Of a stretch of DNA of 64,000 nucleotides, positions 24,066 through 35,714 are shown piece after piece (position 1 is the stretch's first letter; every line of letters starts with the position of its first letter). Position numbers and translations under genes: made by a program. Source of the stretch: Sinonovacula constricta (Eukaryota > Mollusca > Bivalvia > Cardiida > Solecurtidae); assembly GCA_007844125.1 (NCBI GenBank), contig CM017559.1, forward strand, positions 34,129,363 to 34,193,362, written 5' to 3'. Under the pieces are notes generated by a model. That model was not told the origin of the DNA. It did no database searches and worked only from the letters and a program-made list of their open reading frames with translations.

Positions 24066-24475
24066 TCGCATTCTTAACGACATATTTTATATTGCGGAAA
24101 CGAAGTTTGCTTCTATATTGTTATATAATTTATAGCATGATTTAACGAGGTGTACGCAAATGGAGATTGTATTTTGAGACTATTTTAGTATTTAATTTTC
24201 ATCAAAATAAGGTTTTAATAAAACGATATTGGGTGTTAAAGAGTTCCAATTTTGACACCCATTGTATCTATATTTTACAATAACACAAAAAAGCATGGTT
24301 AAATAGAAAAGAAAAACACATATTAAATCCTGAATAAAAACAACAACAGCATTGATGCGAATCATCAATGTATGTTGGTATGTTATATGAGCACTTTGAC
24401 TTCAGAGATCGAACAATTGGCCTTCGCATGGACATAAAATATGCTGTACCATTTTTATCGCATATTGTTTGATTA
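24066..24475. other. No recognisable feature
   Basis: AT-rich spacer. Confidence 0.35.
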
Positions 24476-24783
24476 TTTCCTTATTGGGTTTATCGTCCCA
24501 CCATCTGCACTTTAGTTATCTGGAGACGGTGTCCGCCTGAAGCCGATATAGTGCTGTCTTCACTGTGTATAGCATGCCATGAACACCTGGCATGATACCA
24601 CACCCAGTCACATCATCCTGACACTGGGGCCAAACAGTCATGGAACATCCCTTAAAATTGAAAGAGCGTTAGCAAGGGAGGTATACCTTTTCCATTTTAA
24701 CGACTTTGGTAAATGTATGCCATGGTCCGGGATCGAACCCGTACCTGGAGCCGACGCTCTACCGATTGTGCTACTAGGTCCGG
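24476..24783 (-). mobile_element. SINE-A copy A9
   Basis: Near full-length. Box B and box A are present, but the GGGGCCTCC segment between them has been lost. Confidence 0.85.
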
Positions 24784-25001
24784 TACGAGAAAGAGATAAT
24801 TTCAGTACTCATGTTTGCCTATTTGAAAGGGAAATTGTATTCAATTAATTAATTTGAAACAAAGAATGTCCTGCTCTGGAAATAAAATCAAGAGCGTATC
24901 CATGGCAATTTCTGCTGAAAAAAAATAAGAATGAATGACAAAATCCTTTCTGTGTTTTTGCGCATTGATTGTATCATATTGACCCTGTTTAGTTTGTGTA
25001 T

Positions 25002-25041
25002 TTGTTTATTGGGTTTATCTCCCACCAATAGTATTTCAGTT
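25002..25041 (-). mobile_element. SINE-A 3' end fragment A10
   Basis: Only about 40 bp of tail: TGTTTATTGGGTTTATC and CCCACCAATAGTATTTCAGT. Confidence 0.65.
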
Positions 25042-25378
25042 TTACTGCTCATCAACAATGGCAGTACCATGCTTTTATTAAACACACCAGACTCAATTTT
25101 CGAACATAATTTGAATTTTGAAGTTTCAGGTTTGTAACAATAAATGGTAGAAGACAGCATCTAAATTTATTTTGTTTACTACGGGACGTTATTCAAATTG
25201 CATGTATATGTTTTGCCTCCCTTGAGAGAAGGTTTTCGTTTTAGAGTTACTGTAGAAAAAACATTCCCACTTTTTAATTTAGCGAAAACGCATCGGACTG
25301 CAGCATGTACACTAAATTGTATAACATTGAATCAGTTTAGAACGAGTAGAATGAGTAAACGTGATTGAGCATTATAAT

Positions 25379-25661
25379 GTTATTGGATTTATCGTCCCAC
25401 CAACAGTATTTTAGTTATCTGTAGACGGTGTACACTTCAAGCAGATATAGTGCTGCCCTCACTGTGTATAGCATGCCATGAACACCTGGCATTCATACCA
25501 CACCCAGTCACAGTATCCTGGCACCGAGCCAACCAGTCGTGGAACTACCCTTATATTTGCTTAAGCGTTAGCAAGGGAGCTATACCTTTACTATTTTTCA
25601 CGACTTTGGTATGTCGCAGCCCGAGATCGAATCCAGGGCCTCCTTTTCCTGGAGCCAACTC
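25379..25661 (-). mobile_element. SINE-A copy A11 (head truncated)
   Basis: Tail, body and box B are present; it ends at CTGGAGCC before box A. A T-rich tract follows. Confidence 0.82.
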
Positions 25662-25663
25662 TC

Positions 25664-25775
25664 CCATGTTTAGTTTTTTTTTCTTTCTTTTTTTAGTTTT
25701 TTTTTAGTTTTTCTTTTTTTAGTTTTATTTTTGTTAGTTTTTTTTTTAAGTTTTTTCTTTAGTTTTTTTTTTCTG
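25664..25775. repeat. T-rich low-complexity tract
   Basis: Repeated TTTAGTTTTTTT-like units. Confidence 0.8.
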
Positions 25776-25885
25776 TACCGCACAATTCTATGATGTCTGT
25801 AATTCATATAACATATTAAACTAAGAGTCTAATTTTATTTCATATTTTTGACGCCAATGGCTCTAATATGTTGTTATATTATAGT

Positions 25886-26285
25886 TGTAATACATCGCAG
25901 CGACCAATAATGGGAGAGGGATTGGGATTTGCCGGCATTTTTGCCGCTACTGTGAAACGACATTTCTTTCATTATAGCACAAGGGCACTTATGAGGTGCC
26001 CAGGGACTGAACCCGGCCGGTCCATTATACGGACACCGACGAGTCAGACGTAATGCTGTCCCCTTAGCCTCGGGCGTTAGGAGGGAAGCCACTACTTCCA
26101 ACTTTAAAGTCTTTCGACCAATTAGAATCATTATAGCGACGCCAAGCTATTATGGATGAAGACCTCAAATGAATGTCTTGGTAGAACCACGGCACACTGC
26201 CAGTTGTAGGACCTTCCAATATTTAGTCCCTTTTTCCCCGTACGAGACTCGAACCCACGCGGTGAGAGGCTAAGCGGTCAGAGAA
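25886..26285 (-). mobile_element. SINE-C copy C3, split by SINE-B copy B8
   Basis: The left piece ATACATCGCAGCGACCAATA (25890-25912) and the right piece from CGACCAATTAGAATCATT (26116) to the head near 26285 are halves of one SINE-C. Box A is lost. Confidence 0.82.
25913..26115 (-). mobile_element. SINE-B copy B8 (5'-truncated), inside C3
   Basis: The tail and body of SINE-B stop at TTTAAAGTCTTT, without the tRNA head. CGACCAAT on both sides (about 25903 and 26114) is the likely target duplication. Confidence 0.82.
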
Positions 26286-26800
26286 TATTTTGTTAATATT
26301 TTCTTTACAATAGAATTTGAAATCTAGTTGTAGACGATATCAACAGAAAATATTTAAACGGAAACTGTGTACTTCAAGTAATTCAAAATTTCAGACTGTT
26401 TTAATGTCAAGCCGATTTTGTGCACAGGGCCATTATGAGATAAGAAATAATCTATTTCCTTTGATGTGTCCAAAATGACTCCTATTATCCGTTGGGATTC
26501 AGGTTAGATGTCAGATTTGGTGCAAGAACAAAGAACCACAGGAGACATAAAGACCCAATACTCAAGACACATTCCATATCAGACCGAATAACAAAGGAAA
26601 ACCATAATTAATTTATCTGTCTTTGATGAAAGGAAAATAACATATTATTAGGTTATCATATATGAATAAATAAATAAATAAAAAACAAGCATGACTTTTT
26701 TTTCAAAACTGCATTGAATGATACTTATTTCTTTAGCACATACGGGTTATAAAAGTATATCTATGCATGTTTTAGTTAAATTAATAATATTTCATTGTTT
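26286..26800. other. No recognisable feature
   Basis: AT-rich spacer with a short (AAAT)n tract near 26660. Confidence 0.35.
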
Positions 26801-26961
26801 TGGGATGGGATGGAATGGGATTTACCTTAGCTTAGTCCCGAACGTTAGGAGGGTAGCCACTACTATCAACTTTGCAGTCTGTGGTTTGACACGGTCGGGG
26901 TTTGAACCTGCGACCTCCCGATCAGCAAGCCGACGCTCTAACACTTGAGCTATTGAGGCCT
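26801..26961 (-). mobile_element. SINE-B copy B9 (internal deletion)
   Basis: The tail GGGATGGGATGGAATGGG is joined directly to CTTAGTCCCGAACGTTAGG; about 120 bp of body is missing. The head is intact. Confidence 0.8.
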
Positions 26962-26978
26962 GTTTATCATTTTAGAAC

Positions 26979-27130
26979 CCCCCCCCCCCCAAAAAAAAAA
27001 AACAACAACAAAAAAAAAAACACCAAAAAAAACAACAAAAAAAAACAAAAAACAAACAAAAAAAGCAACAGAAAACGAAAAACACAACAAAAAACTTAAC
27101 ATAAAACAACAACAACAAAATAAAAACAAA
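26979..27130. repeat. C-run and A/CAA-rich low-complexity tract
   Basis: A C-run is followed by about 140 bp of A with scattered C (CAACAA units). Open frames in it are compositional artefacts. Confidence 0.85.
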
Positions 27131-27189
27131 AATGATTAAAATCATACATTGTACAGTGTCTACAATCAAGGGAATTGTCTTTTACTATT

Positions 27190-27367
27190 TGTTTTTGTTA
27201 CATCGCTCCGGTCATTGTAACGACGTCCAGCTAATTATTGGTTTGGGTAGAACCACCGGCGCAGCGCAGGTCACCTGGAAGTCATTACATAGAAATTCTC
27301 GACCCGACCGGGATTTGATCCCACAAGATGATGGGCAGACTAGTTACACGTACCAATTGGCGACTTT
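27190..27367 (-). mobile_element. SINE-C copy C4 (diverged)
   Basis: TTGTTACATCGCTCCGGTCA, GGGTAGAACCACCGGCGCAG and a degenerate box B (GGGATTTGATCCC) in the expected order. Confidence 0.78.
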
Positions 27368-27619
27368 TAAATTTGAACACATATTCGAACACATTTATAT
27401 TCATAATTTAAATATTATGTTTATTATCTCTTACTGCCTCTTACCGCTTGTACTTGACATATTGTCAGGAACAAAAAGCTTCATTTGGAAAGGTCTTATT
27501 GCATACGTACGGTGCGCCGAGGATTCGTATATTTAAAAGGGCAAACTAAAAGAAAATTGTGAAAGTTGATCTAATTTCATTTCAAATTTTTGACGTTAAT
27601 GCCTCAAATATTTTGTGTT

Positions 27620-27854
27620 TTTGAAATACATCGCAGCGACCAATTATGATCATTACAACGACGTCCAGCTATTTTAGCAAAGGAAACACACCAGACAAAT
27701 GTCTGGGTAGAACCACCGGCACACCGCAGGTCAGCTGGAAGACCTTCCCACATTAAGTCCTTCAGTCCGAACGGAACTCGAACCCACGTGGTGAGAGGCT
27801 AAGCGGTCAGAGGTGTTACAAGTCGGCGACGCTACCACTACACCACGGGCGCAC
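27620..27854 (-). mobile_element. SINE-C copy C5
   Basis: Full-length, with box A (minus-strand GTGGTGTAGTGGTAGCGTCG) and box B (GGGTTCGAGTTCCG). It faces C6 head to head across about 108 bp. Confidence 0.88.
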
Positions 27855-27962
27855 CCGCCGGAGGTTCTACCAATACATTTGTCCGCGATATGACTCCGCC
27901 GAATAACATGTAAATGTACGTCACTTTAATGACCATTTTTCTGTATTGCCAAATGGAAAAGG

Positions 27963-28183
27963 GTCCGCCCGTGGCCGAGCGGTTAGAATCTCTGACTTGA
28001 AACTCCTCAGCCCCTTTCCGATTGGGTTCGAGTCCGGTAGGGGCGAGAACTTTCATGTGGGGAGGTTTTCCAGCTAACTTGCGGTGCGCCGGTGGTTCTA
28101 TCCAGACCTAAGTCTGGGATCTTCCTCCACCAACAATTAGCTGGGCGTCGACAATATGATCATTATTGTGTCGGTGCGATGTA
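27963..28183 (+). mobile_element. SINE-C copy C6 (second subfamily)
   Basis: Plus orientation. The head GCCCGTGGCCGAGCGGTTAG looks more like a tRNA-Ser/Leu start than C5 does, with box B GGGTTCGAGTCC. The body matches SINE-C (GGTGCGCCGGTGGTTCTA). C11 and C12 have the same type of head. Confidence 0.88.
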
Positions 28184-28634
28184 AAAACAAAAACAAACAA
28201 AAAATCAAATGGAAAATACAGAAGAAAGGGAAAATGTGTTATCTAGCATAAATTGTATCTGTGTAAGGGGATATTATTTTTGCACATTTTCCCTTCTCAG
28301 TCAACCTCTCTGCACAACCACCAGGATGCACATTCAAACTTTAATTAAACTGTATAATGATAAAGTCATAAAACTACATATAGATGCTGCAGTGTTTCTT
28401 ATTTTTCAACACATCGTAGTTTTGCAAATTCAATTTCCTGGGAAGTAAAATACTTAACGTAAATTATTCTCTTGTCGAAATTTTTAGCTTCGACGTGTTT
28501 TGCATATATATTGTTTATTTATTCATAGGACGCCTCGACAAATTTGACATAAACATCGAACAATGAAGTTTACATTTATTTTTTGACGTAATTTTCTCAA
28601 GGAGTGTTACTTTAAATTTATTTCATTTTCGTAT
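28184..28634. other. No recognisable feature
   Basis: AT-rich spacer. Confidence 0.35.
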
Positions 28635-29290
28635 TTACAAGGAAATAAGAGAGCGTCCTATGAGCATTGCAATATTTACCAAAATTCCAAAAGGTATAAA
28701 ACAAAGCTATTCACATGCAAGCCAAATGTAAAAGTAAGAACAAATCTGTGATGTGATAAGCCATAAAACAAATAGAGCAAACCCAACAATTACCGCCTTG
28801 GAACGGTCAGTCGACAGAAGGAACTGACTGGAGTGCATACATGTACACCGGTTTACAAAAATCTGCCTTTGCATTTTCTGAGGGACTTCTTAAATCCAAG
28901 AAATAAAAGAACACATCTATTTGAATAAGAAATTGTCCAAGCGCTGACATATTCTTCAACAAGCTATGGCGTCATTTACAGAAAATAGTGACGCAATTAA
29001 ACTGTTTACATGGTATTTAGGTAAGAGAGAACTATTATTTACTTTAGAAGATCTACACAAAATTCTTGATTGTAAACAAAATTTGAAAAAAAAGAATCAA
29101 GAAAAAAAAATGACAAAAGAAGAAGTGTAAATAGTTTTAGAATCAGGTTCATGTGTAGATGGAACTTAGGAACCAAAGTCCAATGTCCATCAAAGGATAA
29201 TACACATGACAATCCGGATAGGATAAATGAATTAAATGTCAACACAGATTATTAAGTTGCAATTTGATATTTATGTAGATAAAAACAATT
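28635..29290 (+). repeat. Dispersed repeat family D, copy D5 (longest)
   Basis: Best copy of the family at about 650 bp. The order is CCTATGAGCATTGCAATA, GCCAAATGTAAAAGTAAGAA, ACCGCCTTGGAACGGTCAGT, GCGCTGACATATTCTTC, AGTGACGCAATTAAAC, CACAAAATTCTTGATTG, and GGATAAATGAATTAAATG. Non-coding, no terminal inverted repeats seen. The CRE palindrome is mutated here (TATGGCGTCATT). Confidence 0.7.
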
Positions 29291-29450
29291 TCTTTTCGTT
29301 TCCATTTAGCGAATTTGATGGAGTATTAGCAACTAATGATTAGTTTATATTTGCTCTTCAAATTTGAAATGAGCACTATGTTTGATTCGAGACAAAAATT
29401 ATAAATATACGTATTTATTTTCAAATAACGTTTCAGTGACTAATCATACT

Positions 29451-29735
29451 CGGCTCCAGGTACGGGAGGCCCCGGGCTCGATCCCGGGCCGCGACATACT
29501 AAAGTCGTTGAAAAAGGTAGTGGTATAGCTTCCTTGCTAACGCTCAAACAAATATAAAAGGTAGTTGCATGAGTGGTTGGCCCGGTGTCAAGACAATGTG
29601 ACTGGGTGTGGTATCATGCAAGGTGTTCACGGCATGCTATACACAGTGAAGGCAACACTATATCTCCTTCAAGTGGACACCGTCTCCAGATAAGTGAAAT
29701 ACTTATGGTGGGACGATAAACCCAATAAACAAACA
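29451..29735 (+). mobile_element. SINE-A copy A12 (box A lost)
   Basis: Starts at CGGCTCCAGGTACGGGAGG, so box A is lost, but box B (GGCTCGATCCC) and the complete body and tail (CCCAATAAACAAACA) are present. Confidence 0.85.
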
Positions 29736-30661
29736 TATCGTATTCCTACTGAAATGTCATTATTATCATAGCATTGAAAGTAACACCCTTTCAAACAAGT
29801 TGCACTCTTCCCAGTTGAAAATCTCTATAATCATACCATCGAAATTGACACTTTTCAAACAAGATGCATTCTTCTCACATCTTTTCTGTTTCATCTTGTT
29901 AATTTTATCCCATTTACATTCAGCGCAACTTTATTGGAATATCTTATAAAATGCTGCACAATTCTACAAAGCAATTTATCATGCATATAATGTAATTATC
30001 CTGGTGCTTCTCTGCAAAATCTCAGCCGCACTCAGCAAGGCAATAATCTCTTGGAAACTTTCTGTCATTATAAGGTATCACGGTACAGAAGCTCATTTGC
30101 ATCAAATGTTTCTGCGGTTTGCGTTTGTTCGAAGAATTTCGAGTTAAAGGGTTATAATTTTTAAAATATATGCGACACGTTGTACTGTTCATTTGTACAT
30201 CTTAAATGAGTTACACAAGCGTGTATACTTTTATATATATATTAATTAACAAATCCTTTAGTTGTATATTAAGAAATGACAAAATAACATGTAAAAAAGT
30301 GAAAGACTAAAAACGTATTGGCACATTTAAACATTAAAAATTGTCATTAAAGGATTTAGCACAAGTGACAACCACATTGCATACTCAATGCATACTCAAT
30401 GCAGTGGTACATTTTAACCCAGGGATTTCCTCGTTACACATTTGCTTGTTCCACAATATTCAAAATTTTCAGCGATATATGCGAATGTTTTATAGAAAAA
30501 AATATTAAAACAGACACACACATCAAGACAGAATGCAATATGTCAGATTTTGATCGCCCCTGTCCCTGGATTCCAAGACAAAACACGTTAACTAATTCAA
30601 ACGCCACATTCAATCAGAAGGTTCTGTAGAGAACATAAATAACTGTTTAATTCTTTTTCAT
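29736..30661. other. No gene recognised
   Basis: AT-rich. A short near-duplicate CATAGCATTGAAAGTAACAC/CATACCATCGAAATTGACAC pair is spaced about 65 bp at 29770-29850. Confidence 0.35.
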
Positions 30662-30805
30662 TTTGTTTATTGGGTCTATTGTCCCACCAACAGTATTTTA
30701 GTTATCTGGAGACGGTGTCCACTTGAAGCAGATACAGTGCTGCCTTCACTGTGTATAGCATGCCGTGAACACCTGGCATGATACCACACACAGTCACAGG
30801 TCCGG
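30662..30805 (-). mobile_element. SINE-A copy A13 (large internal deletion)
   Basis: The tail and first half of the body join CAGTCACA directly to GGTCCGG, the extreme 5' end; about 160 bp including most of the tRNA-like head is gone. Confidence 0.8.
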
Positions 30806-31254
30806 TTTGCACTTTTGTTATCATTTTCGAAATGAAAACACTTGCCAAGCATGATCCCATACACTGTACATGTAACGCGTATTAATAACAACAAAAAATG
30901 GTCCTATGCCACTTAAAAGGTCAAATATAAATAAATACCATTATTTTTAACACAAAGCTGTCTAATATGACATTCCAAGGCAGCGGATTGACAGTAGATA
31001 TATTTATGGCAGTTTTATAATATAAGCAATTAATTATAAGACATCTGATTGCGACGTGACGCAAACCATATGCTGCAATAGAGACCTTTTTATGGGTTTC
31101 GATTGTTCTTGCAGGGACTTCATTACCATGTGGCATTTACAAACGACAAATGTCAACTGTTATTTTAGCTTCACTCTTTAAAGAAAGGTTGAAAGCTATG
31201 GACCGTTTCACACCAGCCAATTTATCGCAATATATAGCCGCAGTATAAACGGTA
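30806..31254. other. No recognisable feature
   Basis: AT-rich spacer. Confidence 0.35.
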
Positions 31255-31411
31255 TATATAACACGACATAAGCGATCATCAGACAACAATTACATTAAAA
31301 ACTTTGTATTTTTAAGCTTACATGTATGTGTTTCTCAACTCTACTCCTTTATCTGGTTGGGGCGGGGGGTGGGGGTAGCATTCCCCCTCCAACCTCCACT
31401 GGATCCGTCCC
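31255..31411 (+). mobile_element. hAT-like MITE family F, copy F3 (right half)
   Basis: AAGCTTACATGTATGTG, a G-run and C-run, and a perfect right end CTGGATCCGTCCCTG at about 31401-31415. The left half is missing. Confidence 0.62.
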
Positions 31412-31867
31412 TGTCGACGTCATCATAATGCAGAACCTTTCATATCACTGTTTCAAAAGTACTGAAGTTAAAGTTTCGCAAAATCATATACTGGCGATTA
31501 AAGTAGTGTGATGAAAAGAATCTGACACTCGTTGTCAGTTAATACAAATATTTACTAAACTTGTCCAGGTAAAATGATTGTAAGCTCGTCATAGGCTCTC
31601 ATACTATTACCTCTCCTGATCTATTTTAATAAATATTTGTATTAAAGGACAACGCGTACCAGATCTTCTATGTATGATGAATAAACAATTTTATATTGTG
31701 TGCAGTTTCCACCCATTGTATCGGGTCTTAAGAGGCAATATTTTAGGACGAAAACTGGACCCATTACAAAAATCACGACAAATGCGAAAAATAAGCCCAA
31801 TACGGAAATAATTCGATTTTATAATATTGTGCATTAAGGTCAATGAGAAATCAAATGTGTTGTTTTG

Positions 31868-31948
31868 TTTTTGAAATACATCGCAGTGACCAATCATGAT
31901 CATTATAGCGACGTCCAGCTGTTTTGGTGGAGGAAGACCCCAGACAAA
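31868..31948 (-). mobile_element. SINE-C 3' fragment C7
   Basis: AAATACATCGCAGTGACCAA to GGAAGACCCCAGACAAA only; SINE-A copy A14 starts 20 bp further on. Confidence 0.75.
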
Positions 31949-31969
31949 AAAGAAATAAATAAGACGGTG

Positions 31970-32260
31970 TTTATTTCTTTCTTGGGTTTATCGTCCCGCC
32001 AAAGGTATTTCAGTTATGTGGAGATGGTACCTATTTGAAGCAGATACAGTGCTACTTTCACTGTGTATAGCATGCCGTGAACACCTGGCATGATACCAAA
32101 CCCAGTCACATTATCCTGACACCTTATATTTGCTTGAGTGTTTCCAAAGGAGCTATACCACTACTATGTTTAACGACTTTGGTATGTCGTGGCCCGGTAA
32201 TGAACCCGCGGCCTCCCGTATCTAGAGCCGAAGCTCTACCGAATGCGCTACCAGGTCCGG
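31970..32260 (-). mobile_element. SINE-A copy A14
   Basis: Box A and a changed box B (GGTTCATTACC on minus) are present, with a deletion of about 35 bp in the body (ACACC joined to TTATATTTGC). Confidence 0.85.
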
Positions 32261-32370
32261 CGTGAAGATGTGTTATTTGTTTATCATTGTCAGGTAAAAT
32301 AAGGTTAGAGAGAAACCCCATCCCCTTACAAAAATGCCCCAACAATACGTTCTTGACTTTTACATGGTAG

Positions 32371-32477
32371 TGTAACGACCGCATGTAAGGCGGGCCGCTT
32401 AAACCATGTCGCTAAAGAGTTAGCCTAGCAGCGAGGTTGGTTTGAAGCCTTATAGTTCTACACCTGCGGTCGTTACA
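32371..32477 (-). repeat. TRIM 3' LTR (107 bp, deleted)
   Basis: Ends GCGGTCGTTACA on the minus strand; missing about 60 bp relative to the other LTR. Confidence 0.75.
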
Positions 32478-32562
32478 TTACTCCCCCACCTCCGAGAAGT
32501 CTCGTCACGAGATTTAGCCTGGGAAGTTCGTGGGCAAGCAACTCCAGTCCGGCAGTTGTCTA

Positions 32563-32579
32563 TCCCACCGCTGCCACCA
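32563..32579 (-). other. TRIM primer-binding site
   Basis: TGGTGGCAGCGGTGGGA on the minus strand starts with TGG, the complement of a tRNA CCA end, one base after the LTR. The priming tRNA was not identified. Confidence 0.65.
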
Positions 32580-32580
32580 A

Positions 32581-32747
32581 TGTAACGCAGGTCGGTTCTC
32601 TCCAACGGTCACCTATCTATACACCATCCGCAGTAACCGTTGCTTAACCGCGCAACTTTAGAAGCCGCTTAAAACACGTCGCTAAGGGGTTAACCCAGCA
32701 GCAAGGCTGGTTTTAAGCCTTATATTTCTACCCTTGCGGTCGTTAGA
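32581..32747 (-). repeat. TRIM 5' LTR (167 bp)
   Basis: The longer LTR; its outer end is mutated to TCTAACGACCGC on the minus strand. Confidence 0.75.
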
Positions 32748-33272
32748 ATAGTAATGATATATTTTCTATTTCGTAAAAAGACAATGACGGATGGTTAAAA
32801 TATTTCAATATTTCTTAGTCATACTTACCTTCGCCAAAACATACCAAAACGGTTGTAAATTGTGTTTGGTTTAAAAATTGTAGTAGGTAAACATTTTTGT
32901 TGATAAATTTAAGAGCTGAATTCAGCCAGTGAAGAATGAGGTAAATGACAAAAAATGTGAAAATATCTTGGTGATTTTTTTGCCAAGAAATTGTATTTGC
33001 ATCTTTATGTAGTTTATTATACGTTGCAACTGAAACAATGTTTACATATTTTTTCAACATTTAAGTTATCCCAAGATATGGTTTTGGAAGGTTTCAACCG
33101 ACTCTTGTCAGTGTTTTCATTGTTCTTGGCTTAAATTCTCCTTATGTACATGTTAAGTGTTTAGTTTTTATAATTACAGAATATACAATATGCGAAAAAA
33201 TGGGTAAAATAACGACGAAGTTTTGGAGGTTAGTGAAAAAAAAAGATATCGCTAAACAGTTAATTTTTTTGC
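32748..33272. other. No recognisable feature
   Basis: AT-rich spacer. Confidence 0.35.
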
Positions 33273-33512
33273 CAGTGATAGATCCAGTGGGGTGGGGCAG
33301 ATAGATAGTTGCATCCCTCACCAACCAGGTAAAAGAGTAGAGTTCTGAAAACAGATGTAAGCTTAAAAGTACTAAGCTTTTAAGTAAATTTTGTCTGTTG
33401 ACTGCGTAGGTCGAAGTTAGGGTCTCTAAATGTGTATGTATATCCAATATTTACTGAAATTAAGTTGAATGGATCTTGATTCAAACTCCCTATCAAATTT
33501 TTCTGGATCCGA
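33273..33512 (-). mobile_element. hAT-like MITE family F, copy F4
   Basis: Left end CAGTGATAGATCCAG and right end CTGGATCCGACCCTG form inverted repeats. Interior shares AAATTTTGTCTGTTGACT with F1 and CTTAAAAGTACTAAGCTT with the F family generally. Confidence 0.65.
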
Positions 33513-33774
33513 CCCTGCTTACCGACTGATGCATTATTATCCCCATCTAAGGATATTTTTTTTTTTAAAAAAAGGGCACCGCGCTCAGGAGCTGCGCCAA
33601 ACCAGACTTATTGCTTACGACCTGTCTATGAAAAATAAAGAAATAAATTAAGTAAAAATAAAAGCGAGAACTCCTCCCAAGCTCTTAAAGTAACCTCGTC
33701 ATTTTCCAAAAAATTTTGAAAAATGTATACATATTTATGCGCAATCCCGTGTCCACGCTCTGACACTTACACAG

Positions 33775-34270
33775 TAAAGAAATATGGCAAAGTCCAATGA
33801 GCATTGCAACATATACAGAAATTTGAAAAGGCAAAGGACAAAAGTATTCCCATGCATGCCGAATTTAAAAGTGAGAACACATCAGTGATGTGTCATTTAA
33901 CAAAAGTCTTTTAATCCAACAGTTACCGCCTTGGGACGGTGAGTCGGCAAAATGGACCGACTGGGGTGCTTAAACCAGATTTACAGAGGGCTAGCCTCGC
34001 ACTTCCTGATGGGTTTCTCAAATGCAAGCAATGAAAAGAAAATCGATCCATTAGAATTAATATCCAAACGCTGACGTTTTGTTTGATACGTAATGACGTC
34101 ATTAAAAGAAAGCATTGACGTAATTGAAACATAATGTCCACATGGTAGTTGGAAGAGAGAAAAGATTATTTCTATTAGACAACTACACAAAATTGTTGAG
34201 TGTAAATGAAATAAATATTTTAGAATCAAGACAAAAATGATTAGAGGAGAAATGTAAATAGATGTACATC
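33775..34270 (+). repeat. Dispersed repeat family D, copy D6
   Basis: Clean copy: CCAATGAGCATTGCAACAT, ACCGCCTTGGGACGG, hairpin AGTCGG...CCGACT, CTCGCACTTCCTGATGGG, TGACGTCA at 34094-34101, TTGACGTAATTG, ACACAAAATTGTTGAGTG. Several overlapping open frames here carry no recognisable domain. Confidence 0.72.
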
Positions 34271-34669
34271 CTGTTCATGTGTTTAAGAAAAGAGCTCTTC
34301 TTAAAACCCCTTATCCCATGTACGTAAAGTTTCCATGTGATGTCATAGGCACAGATAAGACAGTGTAAGGCAGCCATCTTGGTAGGCAGAAGATAAAGCA
34401 GGCCGAAATCTGGAAATATGTGCTGTATTAAACTCACCACTGTGTTGTTATTTTTCAGTCTATTTTAATGGATTTTATATGAAATTTAACAGCTTTTTAT
34501 GAAGTATTTTAAATATCAAAACTATATTTTGATAGTTTAAAAGGTAAAAAGGACACAACCAAAAAAAGATACACAGTTCAATATGTTTAAGGACGAGCCA
34601 ATAAAATTATTTATTTCTGTGTATTTATTCTTTGTATATCTATCAATTTAAAAAATATTGTTTGTTGTT
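34271..34669. other. No recognisable feature
   Basis: AT-rich spacer. Confidence 0.35.
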
Positions 34670-34983
34670 GTTTATTGTTAATTGGGTTTATCGTCCCACC
34701 AACAGTATTTCAGTTATCTGAAGACGGTGTCCACTTGAAGTAGATATAGTGCTGCCTTCATTGTGTATATCATGCCGTGAACACCTGGCATGATACCACA
34801 CCCAGTCACATTATCCTGACACCGGGTCAACCAGTCGTGGAACTACCCTTATATTTGCTTGAGCGTTAGGAAGGGAGCTACACCACTTCCATTTTAACGA
34901 CTTTGGTATGTCGCGGCCCGGGATCGAACCCGGGGCCTCCCGTACCTGGAGACGACGCTCTACCGATTGTGCTACCGGGTCTT
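34670..34983 (-). mobile_element. SINE-A copy A15 (full length)
   Basis: Consensus-like copy with intact box B (GGTTCGATCCCGG on minus) and box A (GTAGCACAATCGGTAGAGC). Confidence 0.9.
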
Positions 34984-35699
34984 GTAAAAATATTGTATTT
35001 ATAAAAAATATGAATTTCAAGAGCTTTCCAATGGTGTATGGTTTTTAATTGTTGGACCACAAATGAAGAAATTACAAGAAAAAATACGCTTCTATACAAT
35101 TCATCTGAAAACCCCTTGCAGTTACCATCAAAGATGCCTGCCAAGATAAGGGATCTTCACTGATGTGGAAACTATCTATAACATATCACAGTTTTGCTTC
35201 ATCTTGGGACCCAATTTTAGTCAGTCTGCAAACGTTAACTATTATTGGATATGATTTATTGCTAAGACGTGCTATTGAATTACAATCTTCTTTTATTTAG
35301 GCGTTGTTTCACTAGAGAACTTCCATGAGTATACTGGGTTTCAATTTATGTAAAAAACAAGTAATTGTTTTTACGACATCGGTAAAGGAAAATGTGAATT
35401 ATAAATAGACACTATTATTTTAGTGCGATGTAACAGTACATGTATTAGATATGATCTATTTATGAATATGGGCGCATCTTGTCTTGCATCAAGATATTTT
35501 TTTCTTATGAATTGTTGTTTTGTTGTTTCACTAGATAAATATCGCTTTGATAAGCATCTTAAATACACCAAAGATACGTCTATTTCAGATATTAGTATTA
35601 GTAACTTTGAGATCGTATAGATAGTTATAGCGAATTCGGTCACATTTGGTGAAAATTGCATTTTTTTAATTCAAAAACAAATATGTACTGAACAACAAT
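34984..35699. other. No gene recognised
   Basis: AT-rich spacer. Confidence 0.35.
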
Positions 35700-35714
35700 G
35701 AACACTAGATTTTA

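Larger units (their letters stand above)
32371..32747 (-). mobile_element. TRIM-like miniature LTR retrotransposon
   Basis: Read on the minus strand: a 5' LTR (32747-32581), a primer-binding site beginning TGGTGGCAGCGGTGGG directly after it, about 100 bp of internal sequence, a purine-rich tract GGAGGTGGGGGAGT, then a 3' LTR (32477-32371). The LTRs share GCCGCTTAAA, GTCGCTAA, AGCAGC and TAAGCCTTATA in order; the 3' LTR lacks about 60 bp. Termini are TGTAACG... and ...CGTTACA, with one mutated to TTAGA. No gag or pol coding exists between PBS and PPT. Known: PBS and PPT separated only by a short spacer define terminal-repeat retrotransposons in miniature, moved by an autonomous relative, probably Gypsy-type (inference). 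A clean target duplication was not identified. Confidence 0.8.
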
